40,251 nucleotides of DNA, taken from CADCTB01 sp964479465. GTDB taxonomy: Bacteria; Actinomycetota; Acidimicrobiia; Acidimicrobiales; AC-14. The number at the start of each line of letters is the position of its first letter. Position 1 is the stretch's first letter. The DNA is taken from NCBI GenBank assembly GCA_964479465.1, contig CAYZMG010000037.1, positions 1 through 40,251 on the forward strand, in the 5' to 3' direction. The notes below the pieces were generated by a model, which saw nothing but the letters and a program-made list of their open reading frames with translations, was not told where the DNA came from and searched no databases. A program made the translations under genes and the position numbers. Positions 14,644 through 22,054 of the stretch are shown here, in pieces.

Positions 14644-15744
14644 GTGAGCCAGCACACCACCGTGGAGGCGCTCGGGATCGCAGTGGCCGCCGGCGTGCCG
14701 GTGCTGCTGTGGGGCGCCCCCGGCACCGGGAAGACGTCGGCGATCACCGCGATGGCCGAGGGGATGGGCTGGCCGTGCGAGACGGTGATCGCCGCCATCC
14801 GGGAGCCGTCGGACTTCGCCGGCCTGCCCATCGTCACCGCCGGCGAGGTGCGGTTCGCACCGCCCCGGTGGGCCCAGCGGCTGGCGACGGCGGAGAAGGG
14901 CGTGCTGTTCCTCGACGAGATCTCCACCGCCCCGCCGGCGGTGCAGGCCGCGCTGCTCCGTGTCGTGCTCGAGCGAGTCGTCGGCGACCTGCCGCTGCCC
15001 GGTGGCGTCGTCGTCATCGCCGCCGCCAACCCGCCCGAGCAGGCGGCCGACGGGTGGGACCTTGCCGCCCCCCTGGCCAACCGGTTCTGCCACCTGGACT
15101 GGACGGTGGAGCCGGCGGCATTCGCCCAAGGGCTGGTGAGCGGGTTCGAGACCCCGAAGATCCCGACCCTCCCCGCCAACTGGACCGACGACATTCCCTA
15201 CACCCGTAGCCTGGTGGCCGCCTTCATCAATGTCCGCCCCGGCCTGGCCTGCGAGCTCCCCTCCGACGCCGCCCGCGCCGGACGAGGCTGGCCCAGCCCC
15301 CGCACCTGGGACATGGCGGCCCGGCTGTGGGCCGCGGCCGGTGCCGCCGGCGCCAGCACCGAGGCCGAGACGGCCCTCCTCACCGGCGCCGTCGGCGAGG
15401 GCCCGGGCATCGAGCTGCTCATGTGGCACCTGGAGATGGACCTGCCCGACCCCGAGGACGTGCTGGCCAACCCCGACGCCTTCGAGGTTCCCGAGCGCCA
15501 CGACCGGGCCCACGCCGTACTCTCCTCGGTGGCCGCGGCGGTGGCGGCCAACTCCACGCCGGCCCGGTGGCTGGCGGGCTGGAAGGTGGTGGGCAAGGTG
15601 GGCGAGCACGCGCCCGACGTCGGGGCCGTCGCCGCCCGGGTCCTGGCCCAGTGCCGGCCAGCCGGCGTGTCCGCCCCGCCGGAGGTCAAGCTCTTCCTCC
15701 CCCTCCTCAAGGACGCCGGCTGGCTGGACGGGGCGCGCAGCTGA
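14644..15744 (+). CDS. MoxR-type AAA+ ATPase
   Basis: A 366-residue AAA+ protein. Walker A is GAPGTGKTS (G24-S32) and Walker B is VLFLDEIS (D91, E92), followed by the sensor-like VIAAANPPE and LANRF (arginine-finger region). The segment IREPSDFAGLP after helix 2 is typical of the MoxR/ChlI group. These ATPases usually work with VWA-domain partners as chaperones that load metal or remodel complexes, and the VWA gene follows 27 nt later. The C-terminal third (about 190-366) is helical and specific to this branch. The substrate is unknown. Confidence 0.9.
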   Translation: MSQHTTVEALGIAVAAGVPVLLWGAPGTGKTSAITAMAEGMGWPCETVIAAIREPSDFAGLPIVTAGEVRFAPPRWAQRLATAEKGVLFLDEISTAPPAVQAALLRVVLERVVGDLPLPGGVVVIAAANPPEQAADGWDLAAPLANRFCHLDWTVEPAAFAQGLVSGFETPKIPTLPANWTDDIPYTRSLVAAFINVRPGLACELPSDAARAGRGWPSPRTWDMAARLWAAAGAAGASTEAETALLTGAVGEGPGIELLMWHLEMDLPDPEDVLANPDAFEVPERHDRAHAVLSSVAAAVAANSTPARWLAGWKVVGKVGEHAPDVGAVAARVLAQCRPAGVSAPPEVKLFLPLLKDAGWLDGARS

Positions 15745-15771
15745 CCACGGAGGACTAGCCTTGATCCTCCC

Positions 15772-16965
15772 GTGGAGCTCAACACCCACAAGCTGCTGGC
15801 GGCCCGGCTATGGGCCGTCCGCCGCTACCCCTACCTGACCGCCGCACTCTTCGCCTCCCCGGTGATCTCGTCGCCCGGCGTCAAGAGCGCGGCCGTCGAC
15901 GAGTCGTGGCGGCTCTACGTCGACCCGGAGTTCGTCGACCGCACCAGCGTGGAGATCCTCGGCGGCATGCTGGTCCACCACGCCGGCCATCTGGTGCGCG
16001 ACCACAGCGGCCGGGCCCGCCACGCCGGCGTGGCCGGCGCCTCCAGCAAGGACTGGGCCCTCGCCGCCGACGCCGAGATCAACGACGACCTCGTCGGTAC
16101 CGGCCTCCGGCTGCCTGACGACCGGGTCGTCCCCCACGAGCTGGGGTGGAAGGCGGGCCGCCTGGCCGAGGAGTACTACCGGGCACCCCACAACCACACC
16201 GAGAGCGAGCCCGACTGCGGCAGCGGCTCAGACGGCCAGACCCGGGAGTGGGAGCGCGACTCCGACCAGGGCAGCGCCATCCCACCCGGCGAGCAGCACC
16301 TGATCCGCTCCCAGGTCGCCAGCGAGGTGCTCAGTTTCTGCAAGGACGGCGCCGGCCGACTCTCCGCAGGATGGAGAAGGTGGGCCGAGGACATGCTCGA
16401 CCCCAAGGTCGACTGGCGCCGGGTGCTGGCCGCCGAGATCCGCAAGGGCCTGTCCACCGTGAGCGGCCGGGTCGACTACACCTACCGCCGGCCGTCGCGA
16501 CGGGCATCGGCCAGCCCCGACATCGTCATGCCGGCACTGGAGCGGCCGGTACCCGAGGTGCTGGTCCTGTGCGACACGTCCGGCAGTATGGGCGACGAGG
16601 AGCTGGCCACGGTGCTGGCCGAGGTCGACGGGCTGCTCAAGGGCGTCGGCCTGGCCCGCAACCGGGTGCGCGTCATGGCCGTCGACGCCGCAGTGCAGGC
16701 CGTCCAGAACGTGAGCAACGCCCGGCAGATCAACCTCGTCGGCGGCGGCGGCACCGACATGGGGGCCGGCCTCCTGGCGGCGGCCAAGCTGCGCCCCAGG
16801 CCGTCGGTGATCGTCGTCCTGACCGACGGCATGACCCCGTGGCCGGCGGAGGCGCCCAAGGGCATGCAGGTGGTGGTAGGGATCATCGGCAACCCGGCGC
16901 GAGGCGCGCGCCCCTGGGCCGCGCCCCAGTGGGCGCGGGTCGTGCCCATCGAAACCGCCGCTTGA
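15772..16965 (+). CDS. VWA-like protein with DUF2201-type N-terminal domain
   Basis: A 397-residue protein. The N-terminal part resembles the putative metallopeptidase domain of DUF2201 proteins, but where HExxH is expected it reads HHAGH (H69-H73), so the catalytic Glu is absent. A low-complexity charged linker follows (about 140-190). The C-terminal VWA-like domain has the metal-site motif DTSGSMGD (D268, S270, S272), then the GGGGTDMGAG and LTDGMTPWP blocks. It is the presumed partner of the MoxR-type ATPase, as in RavA-ViaA-like pairs. The GTG start follows a TAGCCT box by 10 nt. Confidence 0.87.
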   Translation: MELNTHKLLAARLWAVRRYPYLTAALFASPVISSPGVKSAAVDESWRLYVDPEFVDRTSVEILGGMLVHHAGHLVRDHSGRARHAGVAGASSKDWALAADAEINDDLVGTGLRLPDDRVVPHELGWKAGRLAEEYYRAPHNHTESEPDCGSGSDGQTREWERDSDQGSAIPPGEQHLIRSQVASEVLSFCKDGAGRLSAGWRRWAEDMLDPKVDWRRVLAAEIRKGLSTVSGRVDYTYRRPSRRASASPDIVMPALERPVPEVLVLCDTSGSMGDEELATVLAEVDGLLKGVGLARNRVRVMAVDAAVQAVQNVSNARQINLVGGGGTDMGAGLLAAAKLRPRPSVIVVLTDGMTPWPAEAPKGMQVVVGIIGNPARGARPWAAPQWARVVPIETAA

Positions 16966-16973
16966 TCCGCCTC

Positions 16974-17735
16974 ATGCCCCGCAAGCCCCGCTGGTACGAC
17001 CCGCTGCCAGAGGCCACCGCCACCGTCGACTGCGGGGGTGAGAAGCACCGGGTCACCTGGCGCCGGGGCAAAGTGGTCCTGGAGGACCACGACCTCAATG
17101 CCGAGAGAGGGATGATGGCTTTCGGCGGCGAGATGTGCCCCTGCATGCGGGTCCTGGAGGTGTGGGTCGAGCAGTTCCGCATGCCCCCCGACCTGTTCGG
17201 CGCCATGCCCACCTGGCTGGGCGAGCACGCCTTCCTGCTCCCGACTGAGCTCGCCCTCCCCCGGCGCATGGGCTTCGTGCAGAACTGGGAGCGGGCGTGG
17301 CGGTTCGAGTCCTACCTGCCCACCAAGCAGGCGAGGCTGCTGTCCGACGAGCTCAAGGACAAGGCCCTGCCCGCCCTCCGCCAGCACCTCAATGCCTGGA
17401 AGGCCAAGACCGGGGCCCGGATCGTCGCCGGCGCCCAGGTCGTCCTGATCCCGTCCAACGAACCGCCCACCGTCGAAGGGACCACCGACCGGGTCACCAT
17501 GCGGGCCACGGCCAAGCTGCACGGCACCTGGGCGGCCGAGGTGTGGCCGCAGGGGATCGCCGTGGTCGACGACGCGTTCGTGGTCGAGCTTCGCAAGGCT
17601 CGCACGCTGAACGACCTCGAGGTCACCGCCGTCCGCTGGGAGCCGAACCAGGCCGGGGGGTGGTCGACCGTCGCCGGGGCCGCCCGGGTGTGGCACGACG
17701 GCGGCGAGTGGCGCCTGACCTGGGAATCCACGTGA
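16974..17735 (+). CDS. Protein of unknown function in the MoxR-VWA cluster
   Basis: A 253-residue soluble protein I cannot assign. The N-terminal third is beta-rich with VDCGGEKHRVTWRRGKVVLEDHD and a conserved-looking GGEMCPCMRVLEVW segment containing a CPC pair. The middle is helical (KQARLLSDELKDKALPALRQ). The C-terminal part is again beta-rich and ends close to the stop with several Trp residues. The ATG at 16974 lies 8 nt after the VWA stop; an upstream TTG overlapping that stop (TTGA) is also possible. Its 3' end overlaps helD (GTGA). The tight packing suggests that it is a third component of the ATPase/VWA system; that is inference. Confidence 0.75.
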   Translation: MPRKPRWYDPLPEATATVDCGGEKHRVTWRRGKVVLEDHDLNAERGMMAFGGEMCPCMRVLEVWVEQFRMPPDLFGAMPTWLGEHAFLLPTELALPRRMGFVQNWERAWRFESYLPTKQARLLSDELKDKALPALRQHLNAWKAKTGARIVAGAQVVLIPSNEPPTVEGTTDRVTMRATAKLHGTWAAEVWPQGIAVVDDAFVVELRKARTLNDLEVTAVRWEPNQAGGWSTVAGAARVWHDGGEWRLTWEST

Positions 17736-19969
17736 GCGCGGATCCCCAGCACGCCGAGATCGAGGCCGAGCAGGCCGTCGTCGACCACGCCTACCGCCGG
17801 CTGGAGGCCATGCGGGCCGAGGCCCGGGCCCTGGCTTCCGACGTGCTCGAGCACGGCGCCGGCGGCACGTTCGCCAACCGCATCGAGCGCGACGTGCGCA
17901 TGGAAGTCACGGGCCGGCGCCTGGCCGACCTCCAGGTCGGCGAGGCCGGCCTGGTCTTCGGCCGTATCGACCCCCTCTCCGGCGACCACCTCTACATCGG
18001 CCGGGTGGCGGTGGCCGACGAGGACAACGAGCCGCTGGTGGTCGACTGGCGGGCGCCGGCCGCCGAGCCCTTCTACCGGGCGACGGCCCGCCACGCCATG
18101 GGCCTGGCCCGCCGGCGCCACCTCATCCTGCGGGGCCGGCGGGTCGTCGGCCTCGACGACGAGCTCCTCGGCGACGGGACGGAGGCAGGCAACGGCAAGG
18201 CCGAAATGGTGCTGGTGGGCGAGGGCGCCCTTCTGGCCGCTCTGGGCCGCTCCCGCACCGGCCGCATGGGCGACATCGTCGCCACCATCCAGCGCGAGCA
18301 GGACGAGATCATCAGGGCCCCGCTACCGGGCATCCTGGTGGTCCAGGGCGGACCGGGCACCGGCAAGACCGCCGTGGCCCTCCACCGGGCCGCCTACCTG
18401 CTCTACACCCACCGCTTCCCGCTGGAGCGCTCCGGCGTCCTCCTGGTTGGGCCCAACCGCATCTTCCTGCGTTACATCGAGGCGGTACTGCCGGCGCTGG
18501 GCGAGCACAGCGTCACGCTGGCCACGCCGGCGACCCTGGTCGGTACTGCCGTCACCGGTGTCGATACCGCGGACGCAGCAAGGGTCAAGGGCGACCCCCG
18601 CATGGCGGCCGTGCTGGCCCGGGCTGTCGCGGAGCGCGGCCGGGGCCTTCCCGCCGAGATCAGCGTGCTGCTCCACGGGCGGCGCCTCGTCCTCACCTCG
18701 GACGCCTCGTGGCGCATTGCCGCCCAGGCCCGGCGCCGGCCCGGCACCCACAACGCCCGCCGCCCCGTCATCGAGCGCCTCATCGCCCGCCACTTCCACC
18801 GCCAGGCCCATGAGGAGGAGGAGGCCGACTTCGCCTCCTTCGAGGAGGCCATCCTCCGTCAGCGGCCCGTGCGCGAGGCCCTGGAGCGGATGTGGCCCAT
18901 CCTGACGCCCGAGGATCTGGTGCACGACCTCTTCGGCTCCCGGGCCCTGCTGCGTTCGGCGGCCAGGAAGACCCTCAGCGACGACGAGCAGGAGCTCCTT
19001 CTCCGCCGGCGCAGCCACCGGGCCTCCGAGGCCCGGTGGACCGAGCCCGATCTGCCCCTGCTCGATGAGGCGTCGATACTGCTGGGGCCGGCCCCGGGCC
19101 GGCGCCGCAACAGCCGGGGTCGTGGCGACGACAGCCGCCGCCTCGAGCACCAGCGTGTCCTCGCCGACGTTCCCGACATGGACGCCCAGATGCGCCGCGA
19201 CGTCCTCCGTCACCTCGAGCAGGGTGATACCGAGGAGGACCCGGAGCGCCTCGACCCCCGGTCGCGCACGTACGGGCACATCCTGGCCGACGAGGCCCAG
19301 GATCTCTCCCCCATGCAACTGCGCATGCTGGCCCGCCGCTGCCCGGGTGGCTCGATGACCCTCGTGGGCGACCTGGGCCAGGCCAGCGGCCCCTGGGCGC
19401 CGGCCCGCTGGGACGACGTCCTGGCCCACCTCCCGGTGCGGCGCCCGCCGGCCGGCGCCGAGCTCTCGGTGAACTACCGCACACCCTCGGAGGTGATGGA
19501 CCTCGCCGCCCGGGTACTGGCGGCGGCCACGCCCGGTCTGGCGCCGCCGGCGTCGGTCCGCAGCGCCGGCATCGACCCCCTCATCACCCCCGTCATGGCG
19601 GACGGGCTGGCCCAGAAGGTCGCCACCGTGGCCGCCGCCGAGTTGGAGGCGGTGGGTGAGGGGAAGGTCGCCGTCATCTGCCCTTCGTCCTACCTCGACG
19701 ATCTGCGCCCTGTCCTGCCCGAGCTGCCCGAGGGCGCCGGCGTCCTCGACGTCCCCATCGCCCTCCTGTCGGTCGACCAGGCCAAGGGCCTGGAGTTCGA
19801 CGCCGTGGTCCTGGTCGAGCCGGCGGCGGTGATCGCCGAGGGCACCGCGGCCACCGGCCGGCGGGCCCTGTACGTCGCCATGACCAGGACGACCACTCGA
19901 CTTCACATTGTTCACGCCCGTCCGCTCCCGCCGGAGTTGGTCCCCGCGGATGCCACAATGGCGGGGTGA
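17732..19969 (+). CDS. helD: HelD-type superfamily 1 helicase-like ATPase (RNA polymerase recycling factor)
   Basis: A 745-residue UvrD/Rep-like ATPase. It begins with a Glu/Ala/Arg-rich helical arm (about 5-40), as in HelD, which inserts into RNA polymerase channels. Motifs in order are GGPGTGKTAVALHRAAYLLY (Walker A with the HelD-specific downstream block), ILADEAQDLSPMQLRML (Walker B), LSVNYRTPSEV and YVAMTRTTTRLHIV (motif VI). HelD proteins remove stalled polymerase and can confer rifampicin tolerance in some actinobacteria. A basic, Arg-rich insert lies around nucleotides 19095-19140. The GTG start overlaps the upstream stop, and the 3' end overlaps murA by 4 nt, so the cluster is transcriptionally continuous. 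Confidence 0.88.
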   Translation: MSADPQHAEIEAEQAVVDHAYRRLEAMRAEARALASDVLEHGAGGTFANRIERDVRMEVTGRRLADLQVGEAGLVFGRIDPLSGDHLYIGRVAVADEDNEPLVVDWRAPAAEPFYRATARHAMGLARRRHLILRGRRVVGLDDELLGDGTEAGNGKAEMVLVGEGALLAALGRSRTGRMGDIVATIQREQDEIIRAPLPGILVVQGGPGTGKTAVALHRAAYLLYTHRFPLERSGVLLVGPNRIFLRYIEAVLPALGEHSVTLATPATLVGTAVTGVDTADAARVKGDPRMAAVLARAVAERGRGLPAEISVLLHGRRLVLTSDASWRIAAQARRRPGTHNARRPVIERLIARHFHRQAHEEEEADFASFEEAILRQRPVREALERMWPILTPEDLVHDLFGSRALLRSAARKTLSDDEQELLLRRRSHRASEARWTEPDLPLLDEASILLGPAPGRRRNSRGRGDDSRRLEHQRVLADVPDMDAQMRRDVLRHLEQGDTEEDPERLDPRSRTYGHILADEAQDLSPMQLRMLARRCPGGSMTLVGDLGQASGPWAPARWDDVLAHLPVRRPPAGAELSVNYRTPSEVMDLAARVLAAATPGLAPPASVRSAGIDPLITPVMADGLAQKVATVAAAELEAVGEGKVAVICPSSYLDDLRPVLPELPEGAGVLDVPIALLSVDQAKGLEFDAVVLVEPAAVIAEGTAATGRRALYVAMTRTTTRLHIVHARPLPPELVPADATMAG

Positions 19970-21282
19970 CGGCCGCCTCCTCGGTGCCCAGCTGGGCCAT
20001 CGACCCGGTCGGGCCTCTCCACGGAGACGTCCAGATCAGCGGATCCAAGAACGCGGTCAGCAAGCTGATGGTGGCTGCCCTCCTGGCCGAGGAGCCCGGC
20101 GCCATCACCAACGCTCCCCGGCTCGGTGACGTCGAGATCACCGCCGGCATGCTGCGCTCGGTGGGCGCCGCAGTGGAGATCGAGGGCGACCGGGTCGCCA
20201 TCGACCCCTACGGCCTGAACGAGAGCCGCATCCCGGTGTCCTACAGCGGGCTCAACCGGATGCCCATCCTCCTGGTCGGACCGCTGCTCCACCGCATCGG
20301 CGAGGCTTTTGTCCCCTTCGTCGGCGGCGACCGCATCGGGCCCCGCCCGGTGAACTTCCACGTCGAGGCCCTCCGCCAGTTCGGCGCCGAAGTGACGATC
20401 ACCGACCACGGTCTGGAAGCCAAGGCGGTCTCCCTACACGGGGCCCGCATCCGCCTGCCCTGGCCCAGCGTGGGCGCCACCGAGACCGTGCTCCTCACCG
20501 CCGTCCTGGCCGAGGGCCGGACCGTCCTGGAGAACGCCGCCATCGAGCCGGAAGTGGTGGAGCTGGCCCTGTTCCTCCAACGCATGGGCGCCCGCATCGA
20601 ACTTCAGCCGGACCGGCGCCTGGTGGTCGAGGGCGTCCACCGGCTCACCGGTGCCGATCAGCGCCTCGGCGGTGACAGGATCGAGGCCTTTTCCTACCTC
20701 GTCGCCGGCCTGGCTACCGGCGGCTCCGTGCGCATCACCGGCTGCGCCCAGGAGCGGCTGGTCACCGCCATTTCCACCCTGCACCGGATGGGCGCCAGCT
20801 TCCGGATCACCGACGACACCATCACCGCCTGGGCCGATCGGCTCAAGCCGTGCGCGGTGCGAATCAGCACCCATCCCGGGTTCATGACCGACTGGCAACC
20901 GCCGCTGGTCGTCCTCTGTACCCGGGCGCATGGCATGTCCGTCGTCCACGAGACGATCTTCGAGGACCGGCTCGGCTACATCGACGCCCTCCAGCACATG
21001 AAGGCCGAGATCGAGCTGTTCGAGCAGTGCCTGGTCGGCGAGGCCTGCCAGTTCGCGGAGACCGGGGCCCTCCACTCCGCCCTCATCCGGGGAGCCTCGC
21101 CCCTGGAGGGCGCCGAGGTGGAGATGCCCGACATCCGGGCCGCGTTCGGCTACATGATCGCCGCCGCGGCGGCCAACAGCCCGTCGGTCCTCCACGGTGT
21201 GCACCACCTCGAACGCGGCTACGACCACGTGTTCGACAAATTCTCCGAGCTGGGGCTGGGCATCCGCCAACTGCCCGGCTGA
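19966..21282 (+). CDS. murA: UDP-N-acetylglucosamine 1-carboxyvinyltransferase, Asp-type MurA
   Basis: A 438-residue MurA/EPSP-synthase-fold enzyme catalysing the first committed step of peptidoglycan synthesis (enolpyruvyl transfer to UDP-GlcNAc). SGSKNAVSKL (K28, N29) binds substrate, and HPGFMTDWQPP contains the catalytic Asp. In the active-site loop GGDRIGPRPVNFH, position 122 is Asp (codon 20329-20331) where E. coli MurA has Cys115. This substitution is known from mycobacteria and makes the enzyme insensitive to fosfomycin. Its GTG start overlaps the helD stop. There is no other MurA copy in the window. Confidence 0.93.
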   Translation: MTAASSVPSWAIDPVGPLHGDVQISGSKNAVSKLMVAALLAEEPGAITNAPRLGDVEITAGMLRSVGAAVEIEGDRVAIDPYGLNESRIPVSYSGLNRMPILLVGPLLHRIGEAFVPFVGGDRIGPRPVNFHVEALRQFGAEVTITDHGLEAKAVSLHGARIRLPWPSVGATETVLLTAVLAEGRTVLENAAIEPEVVELALFLQRMGARIELQPDRRLVVEGVHRLTGADQRLGGDRIEAFSYLVAGLATGGSVRITGCAQERLVTAISTLHRMGASFRITDDTITAWADRLKPCAVRISTHPGFMTDWQPPLVVLCTRAHGMSVVHETIFEDRLGYIDALQHMKAEIELFEQCLVGEACQFAETGALHSALIRGASPLEGAEVEMPDIRAAFGYMIAAAAANSPSVLHGVHHLERGYDHVFDKFSELGLGIRQLPG

Positions 21283-21303
21283 GCCGATTTACTCTGAATC
21301 GGC
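21283..21303 (+). terminator. Stem-loop directly after murA
   Basis: GCCGATT and AATCGGC form a 7-bp perfect stem around a 7-nt loop, starting at the base after the murA stop. It is a plausible end for the ATPase/helD/murA transcript, although no T-tract follows. Confidence 0.45.
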
Positions 21304-21545
21304 CGGCGCCGATTTGGTTCGCGCCCGCCGGGTTGTCTACTATGTCCGGACTTCCCCACGCGCCGGTTCTGGGCCCGCGCGCCTACCCCCGGAGGTCCGC
21401 ACTACTTCGCCACGCCTATCCCTAGGGTTTTCCGTCTGCACCTCGTATGGACGATGTCCGGAGCGACCACCGCTCGCGAGCTTGAATGCCGAATGACGAC
21501 TGCCCGCATTTCGAGCCACACCTGACTGCCTATTTCGGCACTCTC
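21304..21545 (+). promoter_or_regulatory. Long leader/promoter region of the Rpf-like gene
   Basis: This stretch holds no gene I can support. It is less GC-rich than its surroundings. ATGTCCGGA occurs twice as a direct repeat (21342-21350 and 21454-21462), each with a TCCGGA palindrome. I looked for the conserved blocks of a c-di-AMP riboswitch, common before rpf genes, and did not find them. Confidence 0.3.
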
Positions 21546-21552
21546 AAGGAGG
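21546..21552 (+). promoter_or_regulatory. Strong Shine-Dalgarno of the Rpf-like gene
   Basis: AAGGAGG followed by 6 nt and ATG at 21559. It is one of the few consensus ribosome binding sites in the window, where many starts look leaderless. Confidence 0.75.
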
Positions 21553-21558
21553 CGCACA

Positions 21559-21924
21559 ATGCGCAAGCAACATCGATGCAAGGCACTACTCGGAGTGTTG
21601 TCCCTCTCCGCCGGCCTCCTGGCCACCAATCCCACCCCGGCGTCCGCATGGAGCCGCTGGGACGCCCCCCCGACCGCCGAGAACCTGGAGGCGTTGCGAT
21701 GGTGTGAGTCGACCAACGACTACACGATCGACACCGGCAACGGGTACTACGGCGCCTACCAGTTCTCGCTCGAGACGTGGGAGTGGCTGGGGTACTGGGG
21801 TTGGCCCAACGAGGCTCCGCCCGAAGTCCAGGACCAGGCCGCCCTGGACCTGTACGACTACTCCAACTGGGACGCCTGGCCGGCCTGCAGCCGCTGGCTG
21901 GGCCTGAAGTACACGTATTACTAG
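21559..21924 (+). CDS. Secreted Rpf-like transglycosylase-family protein
   Basis: A 121-residue protein. Residues 1-30 form a signal peptide (basic start, hydrophobic core, cleavage after ASA), then a short Pro-rich spacer. The Rpf-type domain covers about 40-121: LEALRWCESTNDYTIDTGNG, with catalytic Glu50 preceded by Cys49, then YYGAYQFSLETWEWLG. A second Cys near 113 could form the family disulfide. Rpf/lysozyme-like enzymes cleave peptidoglycan glycan strands and promote resuscitation or cell separation. The protein is close to the minimum domain size and carries no LysM or G5 module. A large hairpin follows immediately. Confidence 0.88.
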   Translation: MRKQHRCKALLGVLSLSAGLLATNPTPASAWSRWDAPPTAENLEALRWCESTNDYTIDTGNGYYGAYQFSLETWEWLGYWGWPNEAPPEVQDQAALDLYDYSNWDAWPACSRWLGLKYTYY

Positions 21925-21962
21925 CAGCGGGCACCCGGGTCCTTCGGACCGCGCCCGCTGCT
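21923..21962 (+). terminator. Strong hairpin after the Rpf-like gene
   Basis: Outer arms AGCAGCGGGC and GCCCGCTGCT are perfect complements, with an inner GGTCC-TTCG-GACC stem and tetraloop. It starts within the TAG stop. A likely Rho-independent-type or processing hairpin, without a T-tract. Confidence 0.6.
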
Positions 21963-21992
21963 GCCGGCGGGGGCCCCAGCCCCGCCGGCGGC
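21963..21992 (+). repeat. 30-nt GC palindrome, copy 2
   Basis: Identical, in inverse orientation, to 2496-2525. It abuts the hairpin at 21923-21962 and lies between convergent genes. Confidence 0.65.
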
Positions 21993-22054
21993 GGCACGTC
22001 GGTGCCTGATTACGGGCCGGCGGCCACGTCGGTCGCTGACTCATGAGCCGGCGG
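21985..22054 (+). repeat. Degenerate ~31-nt tandem repeat
   Basis: Two adjacent units share the order GCCGGCGG - CACGTCGGT - CTGA, starting about 21984 and 22016, and a third GCCGGCGG begins at 22047 inside the 3' end of the permease gene. Imperfect and short. Confidence 0.45.

Noticed and set aside
21304..21545. c-di-AMP (ydaO) riboswitch before the Rpf-like gene
   Set aside because: The conserved blocks of the class could not be found in the right order, so only a general leader is reported.
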